Origin: Rhodobacteraceae bacterium M385
GTDB lineage: Bacteria > Pseudomonadota > Alphaproteobacteria > Rhodobacterales > Rhodobacteraceae
Assembly: GCA_025141835.1 (NCBI GenBank)
Contig: CP081102.1
Location: 2,790,001 to 2,854,000 of the forward strand
Reading direction: 5' to 3'
Length of the DNA: 64,000 nucleotides
Below are positions 23,449 to 32,127 of this stretch, one piece after another. The position numbers were made by a program, and so were the translations under genes. Position 1 is the stretch's first letter. Each line of letters starts with the position of its first letter. Under the pieces are notes generated by a model. That model did not search any database and was not told the DNA's origin. It saw only the letters and a list, made by a program, of their open reading frames with translations.

Positions 23449-25848
23449 ATGAGTGACGAAAACAAGATCCTAACGGTCTCCTACGGCACGTTTTCCTGTA
23501 CCCTAGAGGGATTTGACCGCCCTTTCGAGGCGATGAAAGCGATCGCGGAATATTTCCGCGACCTCGCAGCGGAAGACCGCTATTTCGGGGCCGAGCCCCC
23601 CACCCCGGACGCCGACACCCTGCACCGTATCACCGAAGCCGCGATTGAGCGCCGGGTTGAAGCGCGCGTGCTGGAATCAGGTATGATTATGCGCCCCGAA
23701 GGCGCACCCGCAGAAGACACTCCCGCTTTCATGAGCGCCGGCCTAGATGCTGGTTTGGACATTGAAGACGCGATTGAAAGCGTCGCACCGGAAGCGGAAG
23801 ACACGCCTCTGGTCGCAGACGCGGCCGACGCGGAAGAACAAGCAGCAGAACTGGCCGAAGAAACCGTTGAAGAAGACGCGGTGGAGGAGGTCGTAGAAAC
23901 CGCTCCTGAAGCTGAGGCAGAAGAAGAAGCACAAACTGCTGAGATCGAGACGCCCGACGTCGAAGACACCATCGCTGGTGTCGCCGCGCTCATGGCCGCC
24001 GACGACGACCCTGCCGATGTGGCCGAGAACGCAGTAGCAGCAGATGACGTCGAAACACGGGCTGGCGAAGATGCACTTCCAGAGGCCGCCGAAGAAGACG
24101 GCGTTGCCGGTGCCGACACGCTGATCGCCGTTGCTGCCGCCCTAGCCGCCGGAGGTGGCGCGATGGCTGCGGCTGACGACGCCGATGATGAAACGGAAAC
24201 GGACCTTGGCGACCTGAGCGCCGACGCCGATGATATCGACGATGAAGACATCGATTCGATCTTTGCAGACGAGCCGGAAACAGACGATGCCTTCGACGGG
24301 GCCTCTGTTGCCGCGCGTCTGGCCCGTATCCGCCGCGCCTCGCTGGCGGAAAACGGCGACCGTCCCGTAACGGTCCAACCCGATGACGAACTGATCTCGG
24401 CGGGCGGCGACAACGCCGCGCCCGAACCTGTCATGGAAACCGACGACGATACCGCCGTTGCCGCTCTGGTTGCCGCGTTCAACTCCGACGTCGCCACGAC
24501 GGAAGCGGAAGCCGAGACCGACGACGAAGACACCGCTCTGGTCGCCGACACCGACGATTTCGCCGAGCAAGACTTGGACGACACCGCAGAGCTGGCTGAT
24601 AACGCCGAAATGGTTGAGCAGGCAGAACAAGAGGCCGAAAACGATACCATCGTGCCTCAGTCTGAAGGCGATATGGAACGTCTGTTCACAGCGACCGAAG
24701 GCCGCCTGACGACCGACGAAACCACCCGTCGCCGCGCAAATATCGAGCATTTGAAGGCCGCCGTTGCTGCCCGCGTGGCAGACACGCAATTGGCCGCAGA
24801 AGGCGCATCCTCTGCCGACTATGCCGGAGTGCAGGACTCTGCCGCAGAATACCGCGATGATCTTGCCCGCGTCATGCGCCCCCGCCGGGTGCGCGTAGAT
24901 GTGACGCGCCGTCGCGCCGCCGAAGACTCGCGGCCTACACCGCTTGTTCTGGTGTCTGAACAGCGCGTGGACTCCGATGCGGGCCAGGCCGGCAGCGATA
25001 CGACCACTATCATGCCGCGCCGCGTTGCCCCGGAAACGGTCGATACCGCAACGACATTGCGCCCGACCTCTTCCGCCGCAATCGCAGAAGACGCCGCACC
25101 CTTGATTCTGGACACCCCCCTCGCCGAGGAGGCCGCAGAACTGGAAGCCCCCGAAGTAGAAACAGCAGAGGTAGAAGCGCCCGTGTTTGAAACAATCGAA
25201 GCTGAAAACGTCGACGTAGAAGCCATCGAACAAGCCCGCACGGCACCGCGCAAGATGGCGGCATCGCTGGCCAATTTGGCGCAACGCGCCGGGCAGATCG
25301 CCGTAGGCCTGAATCGCCCTGCTCCGGTCGCCGTTGAGGAAGAAGAAACCTCCGCTGAAGCTGCGGCTGAGGCAGACGTGGCAGATGAAATCGCGCCTGA
25401 TCTGGAGCCAACGGTTGAAGCCGCCCCAGAGACGCCCGCGGCTGTTGACACCGTCACCGAAGCCCCCGCGGCCGATGAAGCAAGCGGCGACCCGATCGCC
25501 GACCTCGAAGCTCAGCTGGCCCGTGAGATCAACGAAGAGGTTGAGACCGCTCCCGCAGCAGCGCCCGCAGCCGAAGATGATGTAGATCACTTCGCCCGCT
25601 TCGCTGAAATGCTGGAAGAATCGACCGCGACCGAGATCGAAGAAGTTATCGAAATGGGTGCCGAATACCTGACCGAGGAAGCCGGGATGCCAGAATTCAA
25701 GCGCATGCAATTGCTGCGCCTGGTTCGGATCGCAACCGATGGTTCGATCTCCCGCGGGGATGCCATCGCGGCCGTTGATAAGCTGACCGAGGACAATGTG
25801 CTCGAAGCCCTTGGCGGCAACCAATACCGGATGCACCGCGGTCTTTGA
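23449..25848 (+). CDS. Large, strongly acidic modular protein of unknown function
   Basis: A 799-residue protein, extremely rich in Glu, Asp and Ala. Four parts can be seen. Residues 1-80 look folded (VSYGTFSCTLEGFDRPFEAM, EYFRDLAAEDRYFGAE). Residues 80-400 are an acidic linker with few hydrophobic residues. A basic patch lies at about 404-510 (MERLFTATEGRLTTDETTRR and VMRPRRVRVDVTRRRAAEDS, then TPLVLVSEQRVD). A second acidic linker precedes a helical C-terminal domain at 712-799 (FARFAEMLEESTATEIEEVI, MPEFKRMQLLRLVRIATDGS). There is no signal peptide, so it is probably cytoplasmic. Similar acidic proteins occur in Rhodobacterales under misleading names; I do not know a function. A clear terminator follows, so it is monocistronic. 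Confidence 0.85.
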   Translation: MSDENKILTVSYGTFSCTLEGFDRPFEAMKAIAEYFRDLAAEDRYFGAEPPTPDADTLHRITEAAIERRVEARVLESGMIMRPEGAPAEDTPAFMSAGLDAGLDIEDAIESVAPEAEDTPLVADAADAEEQAAELAEETVEEDAVEEVVETAPEAEAEEEAQTAEIETPDVEDTIAGVAALMAADDDPADVAENAVAADDVETRAGEDALPEAAEEDGVAGADTLIAVAAALAAGGGAMAAADDADDETETDLGDLSADADDIDDEDIDSIFADEPETDDAFDGASVAARLARIRRASLAENGDRPVTVQPDDELISAGGDNAAPEPVMETDDDTAVAALVAAFNSDVATTEAEAETDDEDTALVADTDDFAEQDLDDTAELADNAEMVEQAEQEAENDTIVPQSEGDMERLFTATEGRLTTDETTRRRANIEHLKAAVAARVADTQLAAEGASSADYAGVQDSAAEYRDDLARVMRPRRVRVDVTRRRAAEDSRPTPLVLVSEQRVDSDAGQAGSDTTTIMPRRVAPETVDTATTLRPTSSAAIAEDAAPLILDTPLAEEAAELEAPEVETAEVEAPVFETIEAENVDVEAIEQARTAPRKMAASLANLAQRAGQIAVGLNRPAPVAVEEEETSAEAAAEADVADEIAPDLEPTVEAAPETPAAVDTVTEAPAADEASGDPIADLEAQLAREINEEVETAPAAAPAAEDDVDHFARFAEMLEESTATEIEEVIEMGAEYLTEEAGMPEFKRMQLLRLVRIATDGSISRGDAIAAVDKLTEDNVLEALGGNQYRMHRGL

Positions 25849-25872
25849 TCCGCACCGGAAGTCTCTACGAAC

Positions 25873-25900
25873 AAGGGCGCCCCAAACGGGCGCCCTTTTT
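25873..25900 (+). terminator. Rho-independent terminator after the acidic-protein gene
   Basis: A ten-base-pair stem, AAGGGCGCCC (25873-25882) with GGGCGCCCTT (25888-25897), has loop CAAAC and ends in TTTTT (25896-25900). It lies 24 bases after the stop codon; the symmetry means it may also stop the convergent DUF2842 transcript. Confidence 0.9.
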
Positions 25901-25932
25901 GCGTTAACCAGTGTCGCGCCGTGGCGCGCGCC

Positions 25933-26157
25933 CTATTCCTCTGGCGCGTCTGGGTCCGCTTTGCCGACTCCCAGGAACACCGCTTTCAACGGGAACGCCC
26001 ACGCCATGCTGAACACCAGACAAATGATCAACTGAAGCCAGATATTCCAGCCTTCCAAGAGGCTTAGGATGTACCAGACCGCCGCAATGTAGACCGGCAG
26101 ACCGACCAGAAGGATGAAAAGCGACCACCGCTTCCTTGCCTTGTAGCTCAATGCCAT
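25933..26157 (-). CDS. DUF2842 family small membrane protein
   Basis: A 74-residue protein with two membrane helices (about residues 11-32 and 37-60), a basic N-terminus (MALSYKARKRW) and an acidic tail (GKADPDAPEE). The pattern fits DUF2842, a family largely confined to Rhodobacterales and relatives. AAGGAGG precedes the ATG at the right distance, supporting real expression. The function is unknown. purA lies 61 bases upstream on the same strand. Confidence 0.85.
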   Translation of the reverse strand: MALSYKARKRWSLFILLVGLPVYIAAVWYILSLLEGWNIWLQLIICLVFSMAWAFPLKAVFLGVGKADPDAPEE

Positions 26158-26218
26158 ATCGGCCTCCTTTGATCGAGAAAGTGCGCCGTAACGACCCCTC
26201 TCTCATTTGCGAATCGCG

Positions 26219-27514
26219 TCAATCGGCGAAGGGATCGGTCACGAGGATCGTATCCTCCCGCTCAGGCGAGGTGGACAAAAGCGCGACGGGGCATTGGATC
26301 AATTCCTCCACCCGGCGCACGTATTTGATGGCCTCGGCGGGCAAATCCGCCCAAGAACGCGCGCCCTCGGTGCTGGAAGACCAACCGGGCATTTCCTCGT
26401 AGATTGGCGTGCAACGGGCCTGTTGTTCGGCGGCGGTGGGCAGGTAATCCAACCGCTCTCCGTCCAATTCATAGCCGACACAGATTTTCAGGGTTTCAAA
26501 CCCATCTAGCACGTCCAATTTCGTCAACGAGATTCCTGTGACCCCCGATGTGGCACATGTCTGGCGCACCAAAGCGGCGTCGAACCACCCGCAACGACGC
26601 TTGCGGCCTGTGACGGTGCCAAACTCATGGCCCCGTTCACCCAAGCGCTGGCCATCATCGTCGTCCAATTCCGTCGGGAATGGACCTTCGCCCACGCGGG
26701 TCGTGTAGGCCTTCACAATGCCCAAGACGTAGTCGATCGCGTTGGGACCAAGTCCCACGCCCGTCGCGGCCTGCCCCGCGATTACGTTAGAGGATGTCAC
26801 GAAGGGATAGGTGCCGAAATCAATGTCCAGAAGCGCGCCTTGGGCCCCTTCGAACAGGATGCGCTTCCCGGATTTCCGCTTTTCGTTCAATACCTTCCAG
26901 ACCGGTGCCGCGTATTGCAAAATCTGCGGCGCAATTTCCGAAAGCGCTTCAATCAGCGCGTCACGGTCGATCGCCTCGATGCCAAGACCTCGGCGCAACG
27001 GGTTATGGTGTTGCAGGGCGCGGTCAACGCGCGCCTCCAGCGTGGCACGATCCGCAAGGTCCGCCACCCGGACCGAGCGACGGCCCACTTTATCTTCATA
27101 GGCCGGGCCGATGCCCCGCCCCGTTGTCCCAATCTTGGTGCCGGAAGAGGCCGCCTCTTCGCGGGCACGGTCCAGTTCGCCGTGAATAGGCAGGATCAGC
27201 GGCGTGTTTTCCGCGATCATCAACGTTTCTGGCGTGATTTCCACACCTTGAGCGCGAATGCTTTCGATTTCCTTAACCAGGTGCCAAGGGTCCAGGACGA
27301 CACCGTTGCCGATCACCGAAAGCTTGCCACCGCGCACAACGCCCGAGGGCAGCGCGTTCAGTTTGTAGACTTTCCCGTCAATAACCAGCGTATGGCCCGC
27401 GTTGTGGCCCCCTTGGAACCGCGCAATGACATCAGCGCGTTCGCTGAGCCAGTCAACGATTTTGCCCTTGCCCTCGTCACCCCATTGAGCGCCGACAACT
27501 ACAACATTGGCCAT
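26219..27514 (-). CDS. purA: Adenylosuccinate synthetase
   Basis: Catalyses GTP-dependent condensation of IMP and aspartate to adenylosuccinate, the first committed step to AMP. The 431-residue protein begins MANVVVVGAQWGDEGKGK with the phosphate-binding loop and catalytic Asp, followed by GGHNAGHTLV (catalytic His), GTTGRGIGPAYEDK, the Mg/IMP region FEGAQGALLDIDFGTYPFVT, and the GTP-binding C-terminus. The ATG with GAGGGG upstream sets the start; the 26-codon upstream extension is not family sequence. Confidence 0.97.
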   Translation of the reverse strand: MANVVVVGAQWGDEGKGKIVDWLSERADVIARFQGGHNAGHTLVIDGKVYKLNALPSGVVRGGKLSVIGNGVVLDPWHLVKEIESIRAQGVEITPETLMIAENTPLILPIHGELDRAREEAASSGTKIGTTGRGIGPAYEDKVGRRSVRVADLADRATLEARVDRALQHHNPLRRGLGIEAIDRDALIEALSEIAPQILQYAAPVWKVLNEKRKSGKRILFEGAQGALLDIDFGTYPFVTSSNVIAGQAATGVGLGPNAIDYVLGIVKAYTTRVGEGPFPTELDDDDGQRLGERGHEFGTVTGRKRRCGWFDAALVRQTCATSGVTGISLTKLDVLDGFETLKICVGYELDGERLDYLPTAAEQQARCTPIYEEMPGWSSSTEGARSWADLPAEAIKYVRRVEELIQCPVALLSTSPEREDTILVTDPFAD

Positions 27515-27831
27515 GTGCTTCCCCTCAGGTAGTTTGCAAAACCCGCAAGCGGCATAGCGGGCGGCGCAAGGGGAGGAAACCGAATTCCGCATCTGAGGGC
27601 CGTTTTCCTTGCCGCAGGCCGGCGAGATATCGGGAATGATTCATCATTCATTAAGTAATATGCAGGCAATGTGAGTTTGATTGCGTCGAATGGCTGCATG
27701 TGGGACGCTAAGAAGTGAACGAGAAAATAGGAATCATGCCTCTGTCTGTGTGGGACGCCCTTGCGGCCCCCTGTCGCATCTCATATGTGGGGCGCGGACC
27801 AGAGAATTGGTCGCTGGGATAAGGCCTGAAC
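27515..27831. other. Intergenic region between divergent purA and secG
   Basis: 317 bases without a convincing gene. It must hold the purA and secG promoters. The middle is AT-rich around 27635-27665, with TGATTCATCATTCATTAAG as the most promoter-like stretch, and GGGATAAGG forms the secG ribosome site. The short open frames here are not supported. I see no tRNA, riboswitch or repeat. Confidence 0.5.
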
Positions 27832-28200
27832 ATGGAAAACGTCATCCTCGTCATTCACTTGATCTTGGCAATCTGCCTGATCGGTGTCGTGTTGTTGCAA
27901 CGCTCTGAAGGCGGTGGCCTTGGTATGGGCGGTGGCGGCGGTGGCGGCGGCGTTATGACAGGGCGCCAAGCAGCGACTGCACTGGGCAAGCTGACATGGT
28001 TCTTCGCCATTGCGTTTCTGGTGACATCCATCACCTTGACGATCATCGCGGCGCAGAATTCTTCGACATCGTCGGTGCTTGACGGTTTGGGCGGTTTGCC
28101 CCCGGTCGAGGGTGACGCAGACAGCGCATTGCCGCCAATCGACTCGATGCTGCCACCTGTTGGCACAGACGGCCCGGCCCTTCCGCCAGTCTCCGAATAA
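27832..28200 (+). CDS. secG: Preprotein translocase subunit SecG
   Basis: Small membrane subunit that assists SecYE in protein export. The 122-residue protein has the two SecG helices (ILVIHLILAICLIGVVLLQ and LTWFFAIAFLVTSITLTIIA) separated by RSEGGGLGMGGGGGGGGVM and the family motif GRQAATALGKLTW. A Pro/Ser/Asp-rich C-terminal tail of about 45 residues follows, longer than in E. coli but common in alphaproteobacteria. AAGG precedes the ATG. pyrG follows after 183 bases, an order conserved in this class. Confidence 0.95.
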   Translation: MENVILVIHLILAICLIGVVLLQRSEGGGLGMGGGGGGGGVMTGRQAATALGKLTWFFAIAFLVTSITLTIIAAQNSSTSSVLDGLGGLPPVEGDADSALPPIDSMLPPVGTDGPALPPVSE

Positions 28201-28215
28201 ATTCACCCCCCTCCT

Positions 28216-28247
28216 CCCCACTCGATTTCGCGTGGGGGTTGGGGTTT
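28216..28247 (+). terminator. Possible terminator after secG
   Basis: CCCCAC (28216-28221) pairs with GTGGGG (28232-28237) around a 10-base loop, and GTTGGGGTTTT follows. The stem is short and the T-run is displaced, so this may be a weak terminator that lets some transcription reach pyrG. Confidence 0.4.
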
Positions 28248-28383
28248 TCCACATGATATTGCGTCGCAACGTGGGTCCGTGCTTGTGCGCGCCCCCCGAA
28301 TCCGGGTACTCTCAAATCCCGTGACAATAACTTTGATGGGCAGGCAAATTGGCCGCGCCATCCGCACGGGGGACTAAACAGGC

Positions 28384-30027
28384 ATGGCGCGATTTATTTT
28401 CATCACCGGGGGTGTGGTCTCTTCGCTTGGCAAGGGATTGGCTTCGGCCGCTTTGGGCGCCTTGTTGCAGGCGCGCGGCTTCTCGGTGCGGTTGCGCAAG
28501 CTGGACCCTTACCTGAACGTGGACCCCGGAACGATGTCGCCGTTTGAGCATGGCGAAGTCTTTGTGACAGATGACGGCGCGGAAACGGACCTCGACCTCG
28601 GCCACTACGAACGTTTCACCGGTGTTCCGGCCAGCAAGACGGATTCGATCTCGTCGGGGCGCATCTACACCAACGTTCTCGAAAAAGAGCGGCGCGGCGA
28701 TTATCTGGGCAAAACCATTCAGGTGATCCCCCATGTTACCAATGAAATCAAAGACTTCATCTCAATTGGTGAGGATGACGTTGATTTCATGTTGTGCGAA
28801 ATCGGCGGCACTGTCGGGGATATTGAAGGGCTGCCTTTCTTTGAAGCGATCCGCCAGTTCAGCCAGGACAAGGCACGTGGTCAGTGCATTTTTATGCATC
28901 TCACGCTGCTCCCGTTCATCAAGGCATCGGGTGAGTTGAAGACAAAGCCGACGCAGCACTCGGTCAAGGAATTGCGCTCTATCGGGCTCGCGCCGGACAT
29001 TTTGGTGTGCCGATCTGAGGGCCCGATTCCCGAGAAAGAGCGTGAAAAGCTGGCGTTGTTCTGCAACGTTCGCCCTGATTCCGTGATCGCCGCGCAGGAC
29101 CTGTCGTCCATCTACACCGCACCGCTTGCCTACCACCGCGAGGGGCTGGATCAGGCCGTTCTGGACGCATTCGGCATCAGCCCCGCCCCCAAGCCAGACC
29201 TCAGCATTTGGGAAGACGTGGCCGATCGGATCAACAATCCTGAAGGTGAAGTTAAGGTCGCAATTGTCGGTAAATATACGCAGTTGGAAGACGCCTATAA
29301 GTCAATCGCCGAGGCACTGACCCACGGCGGCATGGCGAACCGGGTGAAGGTCCGGGTTGAATGGGTCGATGCCGAGATATTTGAGCGCGAGGATGTTGCG
29401 CCTCATCTCGATGGATACCACGCGATCCTCGTCCCCGGCGGCTTCGGAGAGCGCGGTACTGAAGGTAAAATCAAGGCCGCGGAATTCGCCCGCACCCGGA
29501 AAATCCCATACCTTGGGATTTGCCTTGGCATGCAAATGGCGGTGATCGAGGCGGCGCGCAATTTGGCCGATCTGGACGATGCCGGGTCTGAAGAATTCGA
29601 TCACGAGGCCGGAAAGAAACGTTTTACACCAGTGGTTTACCACCTGAAAGAATGGGTGCAGGGCAACCACAAGGTTGAACGTAAAGTGGGTGACGACAAA
29701 GGCGGCACCATGCGTCTTGGGGCCTATGATGCGGTGCTGACCGAAGGCTCTCGCGTGGCCGAGGCTTACGGGACGACGGCGATCGAAGAGCGCCACCGCC
29801 ACCGCTATGAGGTCGATACAAAATACCGCGAGGCGCTGGAGGAAAAGGGGATGATCTTTTCTGGCATGTCCCCAGACGGCGCGCTGCCAGAGATCGTCGA
29901 AGTGAAGGATCACCCGTGGTATATTGGTGTGCAATTCCACCCGGAATTGAAGTCCAAACCCTTCGCCCCTCACCCGCTTTTCCGGGACTTCGTGCGCGCC
30001 GCGAAGGACAACTCGCGCCTCGTTTAA
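28384..30027 (+). CDS. pyrG: CTP synthase
   Basis: Amidates UTP to CTP using glutamine and ATP. The 547-residue protein has the N-terminal synthase domain (FITGGVVSSLGKGLASAALG; DPYLNVDPGTMSPFEHGEVF; CEIGGTVGDIEGLPF) and a C-terminal class I glutamine amidotransferase domain with nucleophile Cys380 (LGICLGMQMAV), His519 and Glu521 (QFHPELKSKP). All catalytic residues are present and the length is normal. It likely has its own promoter in the gap behind secG. Confidence 0.98.
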   Translation: MARFIFITGGVVSSLGKGLASAALGALLQARGFSVRLRKLDPYLNVDPGTMSPFEHGEVFVTDDGAETDLDLGHYERFTGVPASKTDSISSGRIYTNVLEKERRGDYLGKTIQVIPHVTNEIKDFISIGEDDVDFMLCEIGGTVGDIEGLPFFEAIRQFSQDKARGQCIFMHLTLLPFIKASGELKTKPTQHSVKELRSIGLAPDILVCRSEGPIPEKEREKLALFCNVRPDSVIAAQDLSSIYTAPLAYHREGLDQAVLDAFGISPAPKPDLSIWEDVADRINNPEGEVKVAIVGKYTQLEDAYKSIAEALTHGGMANRVKVRVEWVDAEIFEREDVAPHLDGYHAILVPGGFGERGTEGKIKAAEFARTRKIPYLGICLGMQMAVIEAARNLADLDDAGSEEFDHEAGKKRFTPVVYHLKEWVQGNHKVERKVGDDKGGTMRLGAYDAVLTEGSRVAEAYGTTAIEERHRHRYEVDTKYREALEEKGMIFSGMSPDGALPEIVEVKDHPWYIGVQFHPELKSKPFAPHPLFRDFVRAAKDNSRLV

Positions 30028-30210
30028 GGGGGCTGCGTTAACGGTGTCTCAACCTGTGGCGGGCACACTGGGATGAATGTGCCACATGTACGCCGAATTG
30101 GGCCGATGGGGCTGGTGGCCTCCCTTTCCAGTCAGGGGGCTTACCGTTATAAAGAAGAGACCGGTGGAATCGAGCACCGCCACCGATTGAAGGTCGTAAA
30201 AGGACACGCC

Positions 30211-30801
30211 ATGCGCTTCACATTGTCAGCCATCGCCCTAGCCACCGCGTTTTCCGCGTCCGGCGCCGCCGCACAAGACGCCAGCCAGTGGACTGGTTTC
30301 TATGCAGGTTTCGCGACCAACATCATCTCGCCCGAGTTTGATAACTCCACTGCGACGACTCCTTTGCAGGAGGGCACTGGTTTCGGTGCATACGGCGGTT
30401 ACAACTACGCATTCGGCGATAACTTCGTTGTCGGGGCAGAGCTTGGATTTAGCGGCCCGGCCTCCTTCCAGACGACGCTTGGCGCCAATGACTTTGAATT
30501 CGACAACGTCATGAACGCGCGTGTTCGCGGTGGCTATGCCATCGGAAGCGCTCTGGTTTATGGCTCCCTTGGCTACCAAGTCGTGAACTACTCTGCCTCG
30601 GCTGGCGTTTCGTCGGCAGGATCGGCAGACGGCCTTGTTTATGGCATCGGCATGGAAATGCTGCTGAACGAGCAAGTTTCCGTTCGGGTCGATTACACCT
30701 CCACCCACATGTCCCCAGACGCGGGCACGATCACTGGCGGCTCTGCCGGCGAACAGATCGACGCCAACGCTGTCGGTCTTGGGGTTGCACTGCACTTCTA
30801 A
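30211..30801 (+). CDS. Outer-membrane beta-barrel protein
   Basis: A 196-residue porin-like protein with a signal peptide (MRFTLSAIALATAFSASGAAAQ). A series of amphipathic beta-strands with alternating aromatic and glycine residues follows (TGFYAGFATNIIS, GFGAYGGYNYAFG, RVRGGYAIGSALVYGSLGYQ), and the chain ends in a C-terminal Phe (LGVALHF), the signal for BAM-assisted insertion. It fits the OMP_b-brl/Omp25-like eight-stranded barrels. The start is the ATG after AAAGGACACGCC; the longer frame is not a signal peptide. A strong terminator follows, so it is monocistronic. The function in the envelope is unknown. Confidence 0.88.
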   Translation: MRFTLSAIALATAFSASGAAAQDASQWTGFYAGFATNIISPEFDNSTATTPLQEGTGFGAYGGYNYAFGDNFVVGAELGFSGPASFQTTLGANDFEFDNVMNARVRGGYAIGSALVYGSLGYQVVNYSASAGVSSAGSADGLVYGIGMEMLLNEQVSVRVDYTSTHMSPDAGTITGGSAGEQIDANAVGLGVALHF

Positions 30802-30823
30802 GCGCACCCACATCACTTACGAC

Positions 30824-30854
30824 AAAGCCCGCATCGAAAGACGCGGGCTTTTTT
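30824..30854 (+). terminator. Rho-independent terminator after the outer-membrane protein gene
   Basis: A perfect nine-base-pair stem, AAAGCCCGC (30824-30832) with GCGGGCTTT (30843-30851), ends in TTTTTT (30849-30854). It lies 22 bases after the stop; the convergent aminotransferase gene ends 20 bases beyond it. Confidence 0.92.
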
Positions 30855-30873
30855 GTGGGCTTGTGGGCTCGGA

Positions 30874-32073
30874 TCAGTCGGCGCGGGCCGTCAGCACTTC
30901 ATCCCGAATGATCTCCGCGATCACCGCGGCATCCTCAACCGAGAAGGTCAGCGGCAAACGCATATCCATCAGACCAGCCAAGATCCGGTCCGTTTCGGGC
31001 AAGGACTGCGCGGGCGCGTATCGCCAACTGTCATACCTTGACGTGAATGCCACCGGTTCCGGTGCGCCGAACCATTTCAGCTCTACCCCGCGGGCCAAAC
31101 ATCCCGCCACAACAGCCTCAATCTTCGACGCCGAAATACCCGGCAGCAGCACCTGAATGGAGGACCCTACGATGCTCTCTTCTTCTGGCCTTTCAATCAC
31201 TTGCAGGCCGGGCGTGTTGCGCAGCCCCTCTTCCACCGTACGGTAGAGCGCGTTCCACCGCGCGACCTGAGCCGACAAATCTGCCAGTTGCGGCCGAAGG
31301 ATCGCGGCACGCAGGTTATCCATCCGGCCCGACACGTTGGGGGTCACGTATTTCACCTGCGAAAACGCCTCCGCAGGTGGGGCCGCTTTGTGACGCTCAA
31401 AAAGCATGTAAGACCCTGATAACATGATCGCTTTCGCCATCATTTCGGCGTCGTCACTGATTAAGAGCCCCCCCTCGCCCGAGTTGAGGTGCTTGTAGGT
31501 CTGGGTGGAATAGCAGCCGAAAAGCCCGTGCCTGCCCGATGGCACACCGCGCCAAGCGCCGCCCATGGTGTGGGCGCAATCTTCGATCACGATCACACCT
31601 GCGGCGTCACAAATCTCCATCAGACGATCCATGTCGCACAGATGTCCGCGCATGTGGCTGAGCAGAAGCACCTTCGCCCCAGAAGCCGTTGCTTTCGCAG
31701 CCAAATCATCAAGGTCGATGACCAAAGCCTCGGTCACTTCAACGTAGACTGGCACCGCGTTCACAGCCGCAATTGCGCCCGGCACGGGGGCCAAGGTGAA
31801 GCCGTTGGTCAACACTTTGTCGCCCGGCCCAACACCCACGGCCCGCAGCGCCGCGCCCATGGCATAGCCGCCTGAGGCCACGGCGAGGCAGTATTTCGCT
31901 CCGACCGCTTCTGCGAACTCCTGCTCCAGGTAAGCGACCTCTCCGTCGTCGCCGGGGGCTGTGTTGTAGCGATGCAGCCGACCCGAGCGCATGACCGCGA
32001 CCGCCGCATCAATCGCGGCTTCGGGGATCGGCTCCTGCTGGGTGAAATTGCCGGAAAAAATCGTTTTGCTCAT
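30874..32073 (-). CDS. DegT/DnrJ/EryC1/StrS family PLP-dependent aminotransferase
   Basis: A 399-residue enzyme of the family that aminates keto-sugars and related compounds. The PLP-binding Lys194 is seen in YSTQTYKHLNSGEGG; other marks are CLAVASGGYAMGAALRAVG, VIEDCAHTMGGAWRG and YVTPNVSGRMDNLRAAI. It deviates from the sugar-aminotransferase norm in lacking neighbouring nucleotide-sugar genes, and the substrate cannot be named. gph lies upstream on the same strand after 54 bases and could be co-transcribed. The chain is complete. Confidence 0.9.
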   Translation of the reverse strand: MSKTIFSGNFTQQEPIPEAAIDAAVAVMRSGRLHRYNTAPGDDGEVAYLEQEFAEAVGAKYCLAVASGGYAMGAALRAVGVGPGDKVLTNGFTLAPVPGAIAAVNAVPVYVEVTEALVIDLDDLAAKATASGAKVLLLSHMRGHLCDMDRLMEICDAAGVIVIEDCAHTMGGAWRGVPSGRHGLFGCYSTQTYKHLNSGEGGLLISDDAEMMAKAIMLSGSYMLFERHKAAPPAEAFSQVKYVTPNVSGRMDNLRAAILRPQLADLSAQVARWNALYRTVEEGLRNTPGLQVIERPEEESIVGSSIQVLLPGISASKIEAVVAGCLARGVELKWFGAPEPVAFTSRYDSWRYAPAQSLPETDRILAGLMDMRLPLTFSVEDAAVIAEIIRDEVLTARAD

Positions 32074-32127
32074 GGCGCTAAGATTGAGCGCCCGTCGGCC
32101 CGCGTCAATGGGCCAAACGCACCGCGA

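Noticed and set aside
24142..25836. 564-codon ORF antisense to the acidic protein
   Set aside because: It is a shadow of the acidic codons of the plus strand; its composition (Gly, Arg, Phe and Cys rich) and lack of a start signal are typical of antisense artefacts.
23449..25848. The Glu/Ala-rich tracts as DNA repeats
   Set aside because: They are low-complexity protein, not tandem DNA repeats; codons vary and no unit length recurs.
30026..30045. TTAA-N10-TTAA after pyrG
   Set aside because: Half-site spacing is 10 instead of 7, so it is not a CtrA motif.
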